DNA from: Legionella drozanskii LLAP-1
GTDB taxonomy: Bacteria > Pseudomonadota > Gammaproteobacteria > Legionellales > Legionellaceae
Length of the DNA: 64,000 nt
NCBI RefSeq assembly: GCF_001467585.1
Contig: NZ_LNXY01000020.1
Coordinates: 497,700 to 561,699 of the forward strand
Direction: 5' to 3'
Positions 8,488 through 17,026 of the stretch are shown in pieces; position 1 is the stretch's first letter; every line of letters begins with the position of its first letter. Both the position numbers and the translations under genes were made by a program. Under the pieces are notes generated by a model that made no database searches, was not told the origin of the DNA, and saw only the letters and a list, made by a program, of their open reading frames with translations.

Positions 8488-8929
8488 TTTCCCTATATTC
8501 CATATGTAGAATTGGATAGGGCTTTCCCTGTCCATCAAGTTCTGAACGATTAACAACGTTAAAACCAATTTTTTTATAAAATTCCCTTGCTCGATGATTT
8601 TGCTCATTGACATCGACCTTGGTTGCTCCCAGATGTTCAATAGCATATTGGCACAATGCTGAACCAATTCCCTGTCCTTGTACATCTGGTGATATAAAAA
8701 GCATTTCTATTTTGTACTCTGCAACACCAATAAACCCAATAATTTTACCCTCTATATTTTTGCTGCATTTAAGAAGAACAGCATTAAAATAATTATTTAG
8801 AATTAATGGTTTTAGTTCATCGATTTCTTTATCGGGTAAGAAGTCATGTGTTGCTCGTACAGATTTTTCCCATATCTCTATTAACTGTAAGTAGTCTGGT
8901 TTTTCAACATTACAAATAGGTGATTTCAT
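8483..8929 (-). CDS. GNAT-family N-acetyltransferase (YjaB-like)
   Basis: The 148-residue protein (ATG at 8929; a TTG five codons earlier is less likely) reads like E. coli YjaB throughout: an IWEKSVRATHDFL block at the start, the acetyl-CoA pyrophosphate loop DVQGQGIGSAL, KVDVNEQNHRAREFYKKIGF near the end, and a closing DGQGKPYPILHMEY. GNAT enzymes move an acetyl group from acetyl-CoA to an amine; the YjaB substrate is unknown. It sits between an Amt remnant and an IS30 remnant, the latter abutting its 5' end, so its native promoter may have been altered by the insertion. The stop lies within a few bases of the 29-bp dispersed repeat. Confidence 0.88.
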   Translation of the reverse strand: MKSPICNVEKPDYLQLIEIWEKSVRATHDFLPDKEIDELKPLILNNYFNAVLLKCSKNIEGKIIGFIGVAEYKIEMLFISPDVQGQGIGSALCQYAIEHLGATKVDVNEQNHRAREFYKKIGFNVVNRSELDGQGKPYPILHMEYRET

Positions 8930-8939
8930 AATTTTTAAG

Positions 8940-9100
8940 TCCAATTAACATGTACAGTTGCCCACCCTGTTCTTTGTCTTCCATAGCAAATTGATAAATT
9001 CGTCGTGACTGATTGAAAACAACTACCAATGGTGCATAACCACTAATTTGCTCAGGGCTCCAATCTTCTAGCAACTTCTCTCTGACAAACTCAGCAAGGC
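8940..9100 (-). mobile_element. IS30-family transposase fragment
   Basis: On the minus strand an open stretch reads AEFVREKLLEDWSPEQISGY and then IYQFAMEDKEQGGQLYMLI. This is the helix-turn-helix to DDE transition typical of IS30 transposases (DWSPEQISG, IY.F...DK..GG.LY). No complete catalytic core or terminal inverted repeats are visible. The remnant borders the 5' end of the acetyltransferase gene. Confidence 0.75.
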
Positions 9101-9225
9101 ATAATATGGTAGCTTAACCGCTAATAATCACAACTTATTACAACGCAAACGAAACTAAGCTGTCACAAAATGGGCCCCACTTAAACACACAGTTCCATTC
9201 CTACCTTAGCCCAGAGTTGTGAAAA

Positions 9226-9672
9226 TTAAAAACCATTAGTAAAAGATGAGGGTGAATTTTCTTGTGCAATTAATTCCTGCAGGTTAATACGATCCAACTC
9301 TAGTTCTTCAAATTCCTTTTTAGCGATTGTCTGTAATTCTTTAAAAATGTTTATAGTTTGAGATTTTTTATCGTAGAAAGTAGATGGAGCAAACATCGGT
9401 GCAGTGTGAAAATTGTAGCTGTCGCGATCTACCTTTTTAAGGCGTTGTAAAGCATCATTATAAATCTCATTAATATTAGACTCATCAACCATTAAATCCC
9501 TTTGATTGCGACCCATTAATATTTCTGCAGGAATGTTATTGTTGGTTAGGATTGCAAGAGAGACACTTAACTTATTGATATAATCTTGTTTTGACGAAAT
9601 TTTATCCCTTAATACATCTAAGTCAGAGTACATTTGGTGAAGTTTAGATGGTCTAGGTTGTGAATGAAACAT
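9226..9672 (-). CDS. Unknown helical protein
   Basis: The 148-residue protein is not recognised. It is rich in Leu, Asn, Glu, Lys and Asp, has no signal peptide or membrane segment, and is mostly predicted helix by eye. Two likely coiled-coil stretches (about 15-45 and 115-140) flank a middle with aromatic residues and an APSTFYDKKS loop. The ATG at 9672 has a purine-rich AAGGAAAA upstream. It is bracketed by an IS30 remnant and a 270-bp very AT-rich stretch (9673-9941) in which I see no gene. The composition is Legionella-like; an effector role is possible but unsupported. Confidence 0.55.
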   Translation of the reverse strand: MFHSQPRPSKLHQMYSDLDVLRDKISSKQDYINKLSVSLAILTNNNIPAEILMGRNQRDLMVDESNINEIYNDALQRLKKVDRDSYNFHTAPMFAPSTFYDKKSQTINIFKELQTIAKKEFEELELDRINLQELIAQENSPSSFTNGF

Positions 9673-9941
9673 AGTTATTTTTCCTTAATTTAAACAATTA
9701 ATATTTTAATCAGTATATTTTTGTATTTTTTTACAAAAGTTAAAAAAATATTATAATTTATTTTTATTAATAAATTATTATTTATTCTAATTTACGGCTA
9801 GCTTTCATGAATATGTCGGCTCGCAATCATGACTTTTTCCTGGCGCAAGCGCGGCCTTGACGTAGGAGAGGCTTAAAAATAAATCATTTTGATAGTTAAT
9901 ACTCCCTTAACTTGTTTATTGTAAAATTAACTTTCACATAG

Positions 9942-10802
9942 ATGAAATATCCCAGTTGTTGTATGCTAAATATTTTTATAATTTGTTCTGATCCTACAGT
10001 AGATAATCGCCAAAACACTGAAGTTTGGCGCAATAATTTGCATGTCCTGGATGTAAATCTAATCAACATCAATCGAAAGAAACAACAAATTCCTTCCATA
10101 CCTTTCAATGATAACAATGATAATTCTAGTGAATCAGTGTTACTTATAACCGGCGAACATGGTGATATAGGTTCTGAAATTTATAATGAGGTTTTTCTAT
10201 CTACATGGGTCGATTGGGTTGAAAAACAAAATGGTAGTCAATTTGATTTAATTATTGTTGATTTGTGCGATTCATCTTATCTAATTTCCGCTGCGAATTT
10301 TAAAAAATTAGTAAAACCAGAGGGTGTAATTATAAGCTGCGTTTCAACTTGTCATGGGATGCGCGATAGTTTGCTACAAGTCAATTTTTCAAGTATTCCT
10401 AGCATGCTAAATGCTCTAAAAGAAAACATTGAGAATACAACGGGAATTCTTGGTGGAAGCAATATTTCTTTGACTAAGAAAAAGAATGTTTCTTTCCCCT
10501 ATGGATTTTTTTACTCTGAAAGTACTCGATTAATATGCGATGCAAAAATCCCCAATAGTCTAGGTCGAGATAATGAAACTGTTAGAAGAAAAGTCGTCTT
10601 AGATAATCTTGGTGACGTTGAAGTTAAACAACAAATTGATTTACCTTCTTATTTTAATAGTGAAGAAATCAATAGTGTTTTGAAGCAAGATAAAATTAAC
10701 TGGTTAAAAGTAGGGTTATTTGCAACAACAGCCTCATTAGGATTAGGGTTGGGGTGTGCAATACTGTATTCAAATTCCAATGGAAACTCTATCTTAAAGT
10801 AA
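9942..10802 (+). CDS. Unknown protein with a methyltransferase-like Rossmann core and a C-terminal membrane anchor
   Basis: The 286-residue protein ends in one hydrophobic, glycine-rich segment (about 258-280, ATTASLGLGLGCAILY), giving a tail-anchored layout. The soluble part has VLLITGEHGDIGSEIYNEVF, then FDLIIVDLCDSSYL, then FKKLVKPEGVIISCVST. That order (glycine loop, acidic strand end, acidic second strand, Lys-Pro-Glu-Gly-Val strand) is seen in spermidine-synthase-like and other class I SAM-dependent methyltransferases. Key residues are not all present, so activity is doubtful. There is no obvious ribosome site; the next ATG at 9963 is an equally possible start. No partner gene is nearby. 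The fold suggestion is tentative. Confidence 0.5.
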   Translation: MKYPSCCMLNIFIICSDPTVDNRQNTEVWRNNLHVLDVNLININRKKQQIPSIPFNDNNDNSSESVLLITGEHGDIGSEIYNEVFLSTWVDWVEKQNGSQFDLIIVDLCDSSYLISAANFKKLVKPEGVIISCVSTCHGMRDSLLQVNFSSIPSMLNALKENIENTTGILGGSNISLTKKKNVSFPYGFFYSESTRLICDAKIPNSLGRDNETVRRKVVLDNLGDVEVKQQIDLPSYFNSEEINSVLKQDKINWLKVGLFATTASLGLGLGCAILYSNSNGNSILK

Positions 10803-10974
10803 AATAATCTTCTCATGTTTTATTTACTCAATCTAGAAACAGCACTACTACCCCAAGCGGGCTGGGCCAAGGAAGCTGGTGCTCATTTTTCCTTAGGTTA
10901 AACCTATTTATTTAAATGAAAACACAATATTTAATCAACAATATTATCGGTCATAGAAATTCAACAGGCTGAGC
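10803..10974. other. Intergenic stretch without recognisable gene
   Basis: Between the tail-anchored protein and the IS3 remnant, only a GC-richer patch (around 10850-10890) that resembles degraded repeat sequence stands out. No reading frame of interest is seen. Confidence 0.4.
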
Positions 10975-11125
10975 TGAGGTTATTCATGGGGAAAAATTCG
11001 CAACGAGGACAGCAGCTAAAAATCATATTTTCGCATACATCGAAATCTATTATAATCGAAAACGACTTCACTCTAAGTTGGCCTTTCAAACTCTAACAGC
11101 ATTTGAAGTCAAATGGGTCGCTTAG
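10975..11125 (+). mobile_element. IS3-family transposase (OrfB) C-terminal fragment
   Basis: The frame reads EKFATRTAAKNHIFAYIEIY, then YNRKRLHSKLAFQTLTAFE and a stop at 11123-11125. This is the typical end of IS3-group OrfB (TR..A...IF.YIE.(F/Y)YN..R.HS.LG....). No upstream DDE residues or terminal repeats remain. It is a degraded fragment between the tail-anchored protein and the outer-membrane protein gene. Confidence 0.85.
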
Positions 11126-11299
11126 CAACGTGTTCGTTTTTCACCGGCATGATCAAGCATTGGTGTTCAGAAAATTGCCCTAGTTTAGCAGTAACGTTAA
11201 GTTGACGATGCCATTTAAGTATTTTGTTGCTATTCTTGCTCTGTTTAGTTAACTTGTTGAATAAAAATAGAGTTTCATGCTTGTAGAAAGGAGTCGTTG

Positions 11300-12088
11300 A
11301 TGGGTGGTAAAAAATATCTGGTGTATGGGTTGATCTTGCTTCTATTCGGCCCAGTTTATAGTAGTCAGCTATCTAGCCAAGAAATTAATCATTCTGTACA
11401 CAGTTCCTCTGGGAAAAACATCTTTTTTCCCTTTATCAAAACGTTAAAGCAGGGACATCTGGTATTCCAGGCGGGTGGCTATTGGAGTTATCAAGGCAAA
11501 GATCAACACATTGATATTGCTGGTTTAATTGGTGACCGCTTTACGATTACTAACCACAAAGACTCTAATGCTCTTGTGGGATTGGGTTATTTTATTTCAG
11601 ATAAAAACTCGATGAACATAAGTTATGGACTTAATGGATTTTACCTGCCCTCAACCTCCGTTTCAGGCGAGGTGATTCAAGAGGATTTATTCACTAATTT
11701 ATCCTACCGTTATAAGGTGACTCATTTTCCAGTTTATGCTGTTGCCAAATCAACGATTCCTTTGTATTCCAATAAATCATCTTTAGTTCTTAATGTCGGT
11801 ATTGGCCCTAACTTCATGTACCTGAGTGATTTTAAGGAGCGTTCCATTGACGATGGAGTAACTCTTTCAGATCATGCTTTTTTAAGTCACACAAGGACAA
11901 CCTTTAGTGCTACAGCAGGAATTGGGTTTAGGTTGAACCAAATTTTTGGGAATATTCCCTTGGAATGCGGTTATCGTTTCTTCTACTTAGGCCAAGGCCG
12001 TTTTAGGCCGCGTACCGATCAGTTATTAACTAGTCTTAGTACGGGAAGTACGTATGCGAACGCCGTTTTATGTTCGATCAGTGTATAA
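11300..12088 (+). CDS. Predicted outer-membrane beta-barrel protein
   Basis: The ATG at 11300 has a strong AAAGGAG six bases upstream (a TTG directly before it is not needed). The product is about 262 residues. It has a signal peptide (MGGKKYLVYGLILLLFGPVY, cleavage near SSQ) and then alternating amphipathic strands such as HLVFQAGGYWSYQG, ALVGLGYFISDKNSMNISYG, SSLVLNVGIGPNFMY and ATAGIGFRLNQIF. This is the pattern of an 8-12 strand outer-membrane barrel. The precise family is not recognised. The gene for the large repeat-containing surface protein begins 23 bp after the stop, so both are probably in one transcript; the barrel might help anchor or export its partner (inference). Confidence 0.75.
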   Translation: MGGKKYLVYGLILLLFGPVYSSQLSSQEINHSVHSSSGKNIFFPFIKTLKQGHLVFQAGGYWSYQGKDQHIDIAGLIGDRFTITNHKDSNALVGLGYFISDKNSMNISYGLNGFYLPSTSVSGEVIQEDLFTNLSYRYKVTHFPVYAVAKSTIPLYSNKSSLVLNVGIGPNFMYLSDFKERSIDDGVTLSDHAFLSHTRTTFSATAGIGFRLNQIFGNIPLECGYRFFYLGQGRFRPRTDQLLTSLSTGSTYANAVLCSISV

Positions 12089-12111
12089 AAAATAATAAAG
12101 GAATAGTAACA

Positions 12112-14832
12112 ATGCTAAAGACCTTATGGACTCTTATTTTATTGGTTGTTTTAAATAATACAATACATGCTGGTACGGGAAATCTTTTTGTCGTTACAAG
12201 CAGTGGTTCGGCGCCAGCAGCAAATATTATCCTCTGTTTGAATGGCCAAGGACCACTCAGCTGCCAAAATTATCAGGTCACCGGACCCTGCTTATCTATT
12301 CGTACGACTATTCCGTTTCATATTTATCCGGCAGCAGGAATTAAGGTCAATACACCGGGTATCACACTTACGGGTTGTACGCCTATTTATAATGGCTATT
12401 GTTTGTTTTCAGTGAACTCACAAACACCGACCACAGTATGTTTAAATCAGAATGAACCGACACCCACACCTTCAGCTTATACTGTGGGCGGTACAGTAAC
12501 AGGTTATACGAATAATGGTTTGGTACTACAAAATAATGGAAGCGATAACTTAACTCTTAGTACCAATGGAACATTTACTTTTCCTGTACCACTAGAGACT
12601 GGGTCAACTTATAACATCACTGTAGCGGTTCAACCGCCGGGACAAATCTGTAGCGTTCTTAATGGTACAGGGACTATCGGTACGCAAAGTGTCACGAATG
12701 TATCGGTGACCTGTTCTGCGATTACCTATAACATAACAGCAAGCAGTGGGGTGAATGGTAGTATTTCACCCAACGGAACGATTGCTGTAAATGCAGGGGG
12801 AAGCCAAACATTTACAGCAACCGCTGATTCAGGTTATGAAGTAAATCAATGGTTGCTTGACGGGACTGTAGTCCAGACTGGTGGAAACACTTATCAACTA
12901 ACTAACACCACAACTAGCCATACAATAGAAGTAACATTTAACAGTATTACTCCTACAACCTATACGGTAGGCGGCACAGTAACGGGTTATACGAGTAGTG
13001 GGTTGGTGTTACAAAATAATGGCATGGATAACTTAGTTCCTAGCGGGAACGGGCCGTTTACCTTTTCTACACCTCTAGTTACTGGAGCGACTTATAGCGT
13101 CACTGTATTCACCCAGCCTGCGGGACAAATCTGTAGTGTTCTCAATGGTACGGGAACTATCGGTACGTCAAATGTCACCAATGTGTCGGTGACCTGTTCT
13201 GCGATTACCTATACGATAACAGCAAGCAGTGGAGCTAATGGTAGCATTTCCCCCAGTGGCGCGGTTATTGTTAATCAGGGAGGCAATCAAACGTTTACAG
13301 CAACACCTAATTCTGGTTACGAAGTGAATCAGTGGTTACTTGATGGAGCTCTAGCACAAACAGGTGGAACGACTTATCAGCTGCTCAACGTCACGGCTAA
13401 CCATACCGTAGATGTATCGTTTAGCATCATTCCTACTCCAACCTATACAGTAGGCGGTACAATAACGGGTTATACGAGTAGTGGGTTGGTGTTACAGAAT
13501 AATGGCACCGATGACTTAGTTCCTACTGGGGACGGGCCGTTTACCTTTCCTACGCCCTTAGTTACTGGAGCAACTTATAGCGTCACAGTATCCAGCCAGC
13601 CTGCGGGAGAAATCTGTAGTGTTCTCAATGATTCAGGGACTATCGGTACGTCAAATGTCACCAATGTGTCGGTGACCTGTTCTGCGATTACCTATACGAT
13701 AACAGCAACCAGTGGAGCTAATGGTAGCATTTCCCCTAGCGGCGCGGTTATTGTCAATCAGGGAGGCAATCAAACATTTACAGCAACAGCTAACTCTGGT
13801 TTTGCAGTGAATCAGTGGTTACTTGATGGAGCTCTAGCACAAACAGGAGGAACGACCTATCAGTTGCTCAACGTCACGGCTAACCATACCGTAGATGTAA
13901 GCTTTAGCAGTACTGCAACCACATTAACTGCAACGCCTACATTGGCTCTAAGCGTCACCGGATTAACCACAACCACGGGTAATAACTCAGGTACTGCTAG
14001 GCGTATCATTATCACCAACACAGGTTCTAACATAGCCAATAATGTCACCTATTCTCTATCTCCGGCACTTCCCAGTGGCAGTAGTATTTCTCCTGCAAGC
14101 TGCGGAAACATTGCGATAGGTGGGACTTGTACACTCACAGTTACTCCAGGTGCCACACCCAGTGCACCCGCAAACAATAGCAACCCAACCCCTGTTACGG
14201 TCACTATTTCAGGAACTAATACGAATGTCCCAACGTCTTCAGTTTCGATTCTAACCTATGGCAGTTTTTATCAAGCGGGTTGGCTTTTTTCGATTATTGA
14301 GAGGGCCAATACGTTTGCAACCATTGGTGGAACGGTTGCAGGGCAATCCGATGTCGCTGGTCAGTCTACTACGCAATACTCGCCTGGCGGTGCCAATACG
14401 ACCTCATCCATGTACAGTGGTACGAATGGCTCTACTAATACCTCAGCGATGCGAACGCAATATGGCACCGGCACAAATTATTCCGCTGGGCGCTGTATTT
14501 CACCCAATTATACTGCAGGAGGGTTCACAGACTGGTATCTACCTTCTATATGTCAGATGGGATATGCTGTATCTGATACCAATTTTAATTGTACCAACAG
14601 TGGCTCAGCAAATTACATTCCTAATATCCAAGTGAATTTGCTGCAACGATATCCTACCCAGCTTTTTAATTTTGTAAATAATGGCTACTATTGGAGCTCA
14701 ACCGCGAGCCAGGGCAGTGCGCCAGGTAACGCTTGGACTCAGGAGTACATTCTCGGCGGGGCACCGGCTCTATCAAGCAACGATCCAGTAAACTTTATAC
14801 ATGGGATTCGTTGCGCTCGAAATCTTACTTAG
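12112..14832 (+). CDS. Large secreted/surface protein with three InlB-B-like repeat units and a C-terminal DUF1566-like domain
   Basis: The start is set at the ATG at 12112, which has AAGGAA upstream and opens a clear signal peptide (MLKTLWTLILLVVLNNTIHA); an ATG 14 codons earlier overlaps the upstream gene and lacks these features. The product is about 906 residues. Three repeats of about 160 residues (123-601) each pair a YTVGGTVTGYTSSGLVLQNN block with an ITYTITASSGANGSISPSGA block. The second resembles the bacterial InlB_B_2/divergent internalin B-repeat. A beta-sandwich-like stretch rich in Thr/Asn follows (about 605-715). The C-terminus (about 717-906, with FTDWYLPSICQMGYA, YYWSST and a final GIRCAR) fits the DUF1566 domain known from Legionella Lcl and other surface proteins. 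It is probably an adhesin or host-interacting protein; no LPXTG-like or lipobox anchor is seen. Confidence 0.85.
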   Translation: MLKTLWTLILLVVLNNTIHAGTGNLFVVTSSGSAPAANIILCLNGQGPLSCQNYQVTGPCLSIRTTIPFHIYPAAGIKVNTPGITLTGCTPIYNGYCLFSVNSQTPTTVCLNQNEPTPTPSAYTVGGTVTGYTNNGLVLQNNGSDNLTLSTNGTFTFPVPLETGSTYNITVAVQPPGQICSVLNGTGTIGTQSVTNVSVTCSAITYNITASSGVNGSISPNGTIAVNAGGSQTFTATADSGYEVNQWLLDGTVVQTGGNTYQLTNTTTSHTIEVTFNSITPTTYTVGGTVTGYTSSGLVLQNNGMDNLVPSGNGPFTFSTPLVTGATYSVTVFTQPAGQICSVLNGTGTIGTSNVTNVSVTCSAITYTITASSGANGSISPSGAVIVNQGGNQTFTATPNSGYEVNQWLLDGALAQTGGTTYQLLNVTANHTVDVSFSIIPTPTYTVGGTITGYTSSGLVLQNNGTDDLVPTGDGPFTFPTPLVTGATYSVTVSSQPAGEICSVLNDSGTIGTSNVTNVSVTCSAITYTITATSGANGSISPSGAVIVNQGGNQTFTATANSGFAVNQWLLDGALAQTGGTTYQLLNVTANHTVDVSFSSTATTLTATPTLALSVTGLTTTTGNNSGTARRIIITNTGSNIANNVTYSLSPALPSGSSISPASCGNIAIGGTCTLTVTPGATPSAPANNSNPTPVTVTISGTNTNVPTSSVSILTYGSFYQAGWLFSIIERANTFATIGGTVAGQSDVAGQSTTQYSPGGANTTSSMYSGTNGSTNTSAMRTQYGTGTNYSAGRCISPNYTAGGFTDWYLPSICQMGYAVSDTNFNCTNSGSANYIPNIQVNLLQRYPTQLFNFVNNGYYWSSTASQGSAPGNAWTQEYILGGAPALSSNDPVNFIHGIRCARNLT
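12478..13914 (+). repeat. Three tandem ~480-bp coding repeats
   Basis: Units begin near 12478, 12961 and 13444. Units 2 and 3 are the closest at DNA level, sharing long identical runs; unit 1 is more diverged. Recent duplication or recombination between units 2 and 3 is likely, and copy number may vary between strains. Confidence 0.85.
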
Positions 14833-14847
14833 TCATTAACCTAATAG

Positions 14848-14895
14848 TTTAAGTTTTCCTTCAATTTTCAAAGCAAAATTGAAGGGAAACTTAAG
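14848..14895 (+). terminator. Hairpin terminator of the barrel/surface-protein unit
   Basis: A 20-bp near-perfect stem (TTTAAGTTTTCCTTCAATTTT against its complement, one mismatch) closes on a six-base loop 15 bp after the surface-protein stop. The AT-rich stem gives T-runs on both strands, so it may work in both directions. Confidence 0.7.
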
Positions 14896-15020
14896 GTTGG
14901 CGGATGTTACTGAAAAGATAAAACTTTATAAGTCAGTTATAAAAAGCGAGTGTTACACTAACTGCATTTTGTCAAAAAGTATGCTACATTGTTGCCCTTT
15001 TTGCCAAGGGGTTGAATACA

Positions 15021-15617
15021 ATGATCGATAAATTAATAAAAGAGCTAAATAACAGTTTCGTTGGTATTCCGTATTTACTAGATGATGGAAGAATTGAGGA
15101 AGCTGAAAAAGAGTTAGCTGAAGCGGCAAAAAATCTACAGGAGTTTATGGGTTACACTGTTTTCCTAACAAACTATGAAAAACTAGCTCAGAGCTTTCTG
15201 GAAAGGTTTGTGGAAATATCTATGACATTAGCGTTTTTATCCACCTACAGGTGGATTGATGCTTATAATAATGCTGTTGTGAACAACGATCCAGTCCAAG
15301 AAGCTGATCTGTTGCAGAAAATAGACCATAAAGTCACGTTTATGCGTGAAGCTTATTTAGAAGCTTTAAACGATGGACGAGGTCAAACTGCTCCATTTAT
15401 CGATTTTGGCACAGATTTCCCCCGTCTTCTTATGTACTTACAGCAATCTGCAGAAAAGGCTAATTTACATAAGATGTGTAACAATTTTAAAAATGCAATG
15501 AATTTTCAAGATCAACTATTTAGTTTTTTCCCCAGCAGTAGGAACTCTTCTCTCGCGTATCCACAACAAATGTTAGGTACAGACTTAGAAAAAGAATCTG
15601 AAGCATGCCAATTTTAG
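15021..15617 (+). CDS. Unknown soluble helical protein
   Basis: The ATG at 15021 is preceded at nine bases by AAGGGG; a TTG three codons upstream overlaps that site and is unlikely. The 198-residue product has no signal peptide or membrane helix and is largely alpha-helical by eye: an acidic N-terminal region (DGRIEEAEKELAEAAKNLQE), a helical middle with several Tyr/Phe, and a polar tail ending in a cysteine. I do not recognise the family. It stands alone, with a hairpin about 35 bp downstream. It may be an effector or a small cytosolic protein. Confidence 0.6.
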   Translation: MIDKLIKELNNSFVGIPYLLDDGRIEEAEKELAEAAKNLQEFMGYTVFLTNYEKLAQSFLERFVEISMTLAFLSTYRWIDAYNNAVVNNDPVQEADLLQKIDHKVTFMREAYLEALNDGRGQTAPFIDFGTDFPRLLMYLQQSAEKANLHKMCNNFKNAMNFQDQLFSFFPSSRNSSLAYPQQMLGTDLEKESEACQF

Positions 15618-15651
15618 CAGCTCATACATACTTACTGCTCTCTTAAAAGGT

Positions 15652-15702
15652 GTTGAAGTCCAATGGGAACGAAACCGTATTTTTTTTCGGTCGGACTTCA
15701 AC
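15652..15702. terminator. Hairpin downstream of the helical protein
   Basis: A 10-bp perfect stem (GTTGAAGTCC/GGACTTCAAC) encloses about 31 bases that include a weak inner stem and a T-run of eight. It is a plausible transcription end, though the T-run lies in the loop rather than after the stem. Confidence 0.4.
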
Positions 15703-15793
15703 CTCTGAGGAAAAGTTCTATAATTGAGCTAATTGGACAATATAAAAAAATGCCAATATTCCAATCTCTGTGTGTATTATTTAGGAGAATGTA

Positions 15794-15940
15794 GTGGAAG
15801 TTAAAAGTGAAAAGCTAGGCTCAGATCTGTCAAACATTAAGGCGGCATGTATAAAGTTTAAATCGTATAATGAACTAAATTCTACTCACAGTCTGATCAA
15901 TTCTATAGATGTTACAAAGTATAAAGTTTATACAATTTGA
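15794..15940 (+). CDS. Possible 48-residue small protein
   Basis: A GTG start has AGGAG six bases upstream and opens 48 codons ending in TGA. The product is mildly basic (KAACIKFKSYNELN in the middle) with no signal peptide or membrane segment. The only support is the good ribosome site and uninterrupted frame in an otherwise empty 370-bp gap before the dehydrogenase gene. It could also be a leftover of a longer gene. Confidence 0.3.
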   Translation: MEVKSEKLGSDLSNIKAACIKFKSYNELNSTHSLINSIDVTKYKVYTI

Positions 15941-15990
15941 CTCTAGTCGCCGCATGAATAGAGGGAAAATATTAAAGTAAGGATGCTATT

Positions 15991-16857
15991 ATGACTAAAA
16001 TACCAAAGCCACCATTTCCTCACCAGCCTATCACACCTCCTGGGATCGAAGCCAAAATGAATCCTAAACCTCACTATAAAGCCGAGGCTTATAAGCCTGC
16101 CGGAAAATTGAAAAATAAAGTGGCGTTGATAAGTGGAGGTGACTCAGGAATAGGTCGGTCAGTCGCTTTATTATACGCCCGCGAAGGTGCGGATGTTGCC
16201 TTAGTTTTTTTACCAGAGGAAAAACAGGATGCAGAAAAAATTAAAAACGAAATTGAAGCCCTAGGAAGAAAAGTTTTACTTATTCCAGGTGATTTGAAGC
16301 AACCGGAATTTTGCGAAGAAGTAGTAGCAAAAACCATGGAGCATTTTAAAAAAATAGATATTCTTGTTAATAATGCTGCTTTTCAAAAACATCAACCAAA
16401 TCTTGATGCATTAAGTATTGAACAATGGGACCATACCTTTACCAGTAATATTTATAATTATTATTACCTCACTAAATTTTCAGTGCCGCATATGAAACCC
16501 GGAAGTGTCATTATTAATACGGGTTCAATCACTGGGTTAGAGGGAAGTAAAGAGTTATTGGATTATGCTTCCACAAAAGGAGCCATTCATGCCTTTACTA
16601 AATCGCTAGCTAAAAATTTGCTAGATAAAGGTATTCGAGTAAATTGCGTTGCACCTGGACCGGTTTGGACTCCTTTAAATCCCGCAGAAAGGAAAGATAA
16701 AGCCATAAAAGATTTTGGTTCAGATACTGCAATAGGTAGACCTGCCCAACCTGAAGAGCTGGCTCCCGCTTATGTATTTCTTGCATCTAATGCGGATTCA
16801 GGATACATCAGCGGGTTAATTCTCCCTGTGTTAGGAGGAAATACCATTGCAGGCTAG
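15991..16857 (+). CDS. Short-chain dehydrogenase/reductase (YhdF/YghA-like)
   Basis: The 288-residue protein is a classical SDR with the long N-terminal extension (PKPPFPHQPITPPGIEAKM) seen in the YghA and general-stress-protein-39 group. Motifs: cofactor loop ISGGDSGIGR (residues 48-57), NNAA after strand 4, catalytic Ser in INTGSITG, and the catalytic YASTK pair. The C-terminal RPAQPEELAPAYVFLAS and SGLILPVLGG complete the family pattern. An AAGGA ribosome site precedes the ATG. The group reduces aldehydes or sugars with NAD(P)H and is often stress-induced; the substrate here is unknown. It appears monocistronic. Confidence 0.93.
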   Translation: MTKIPKPPFPHQPITPPGIEAKMNPKPHYKAEAYKPAGKLKNKVALISGGDSGIGRSVALLYAREGADVALVFLPEEKQDAEKIKNEIEALGRKVLLIPGDLKQPEFCEEVVAKTMEHFKKIDILVNNAAFQKHQPNLDALSIEQWDHTFTSNIYNYYYLTKFSVPHMKPGSVIINTGSITGLEGSKELLDYASTKGAIHAFTKSLAKNLLDKGIRVNCVAPGPVWTPLNPAERKDKAIKDFGSDTAIGRPAQPEELAPAYVFLASNADSGYISGLILPVLGGNTIAG

Positions 16858-17026
16858 ATATAAGCAATGATGAGGTTGGTAACGATACGTTTTTTTATCC
16901 GTTTTAATCCTCTTTATGTTCACGCAATCGGAAAAACTTCATCCTTAATTGTTAAGTGAACTGCGAATAATATAATTTTTACGAGACGAATTATATTGGG
17001 TTAGCCACTTCCAAAAATAGTTACTT

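Noticed and set aside
12478-13914. Tandem repeats considered as a CRISPR-like or VNTR locus
   Set aside because: The units are about 480 bp, in frame and code for a repeated protein domain.
14258-14635. 125-codon frame inside the surface-protein gene
   Set aside because: It is an alternative-frame shadow of the DUF1566-like region without export or family features.
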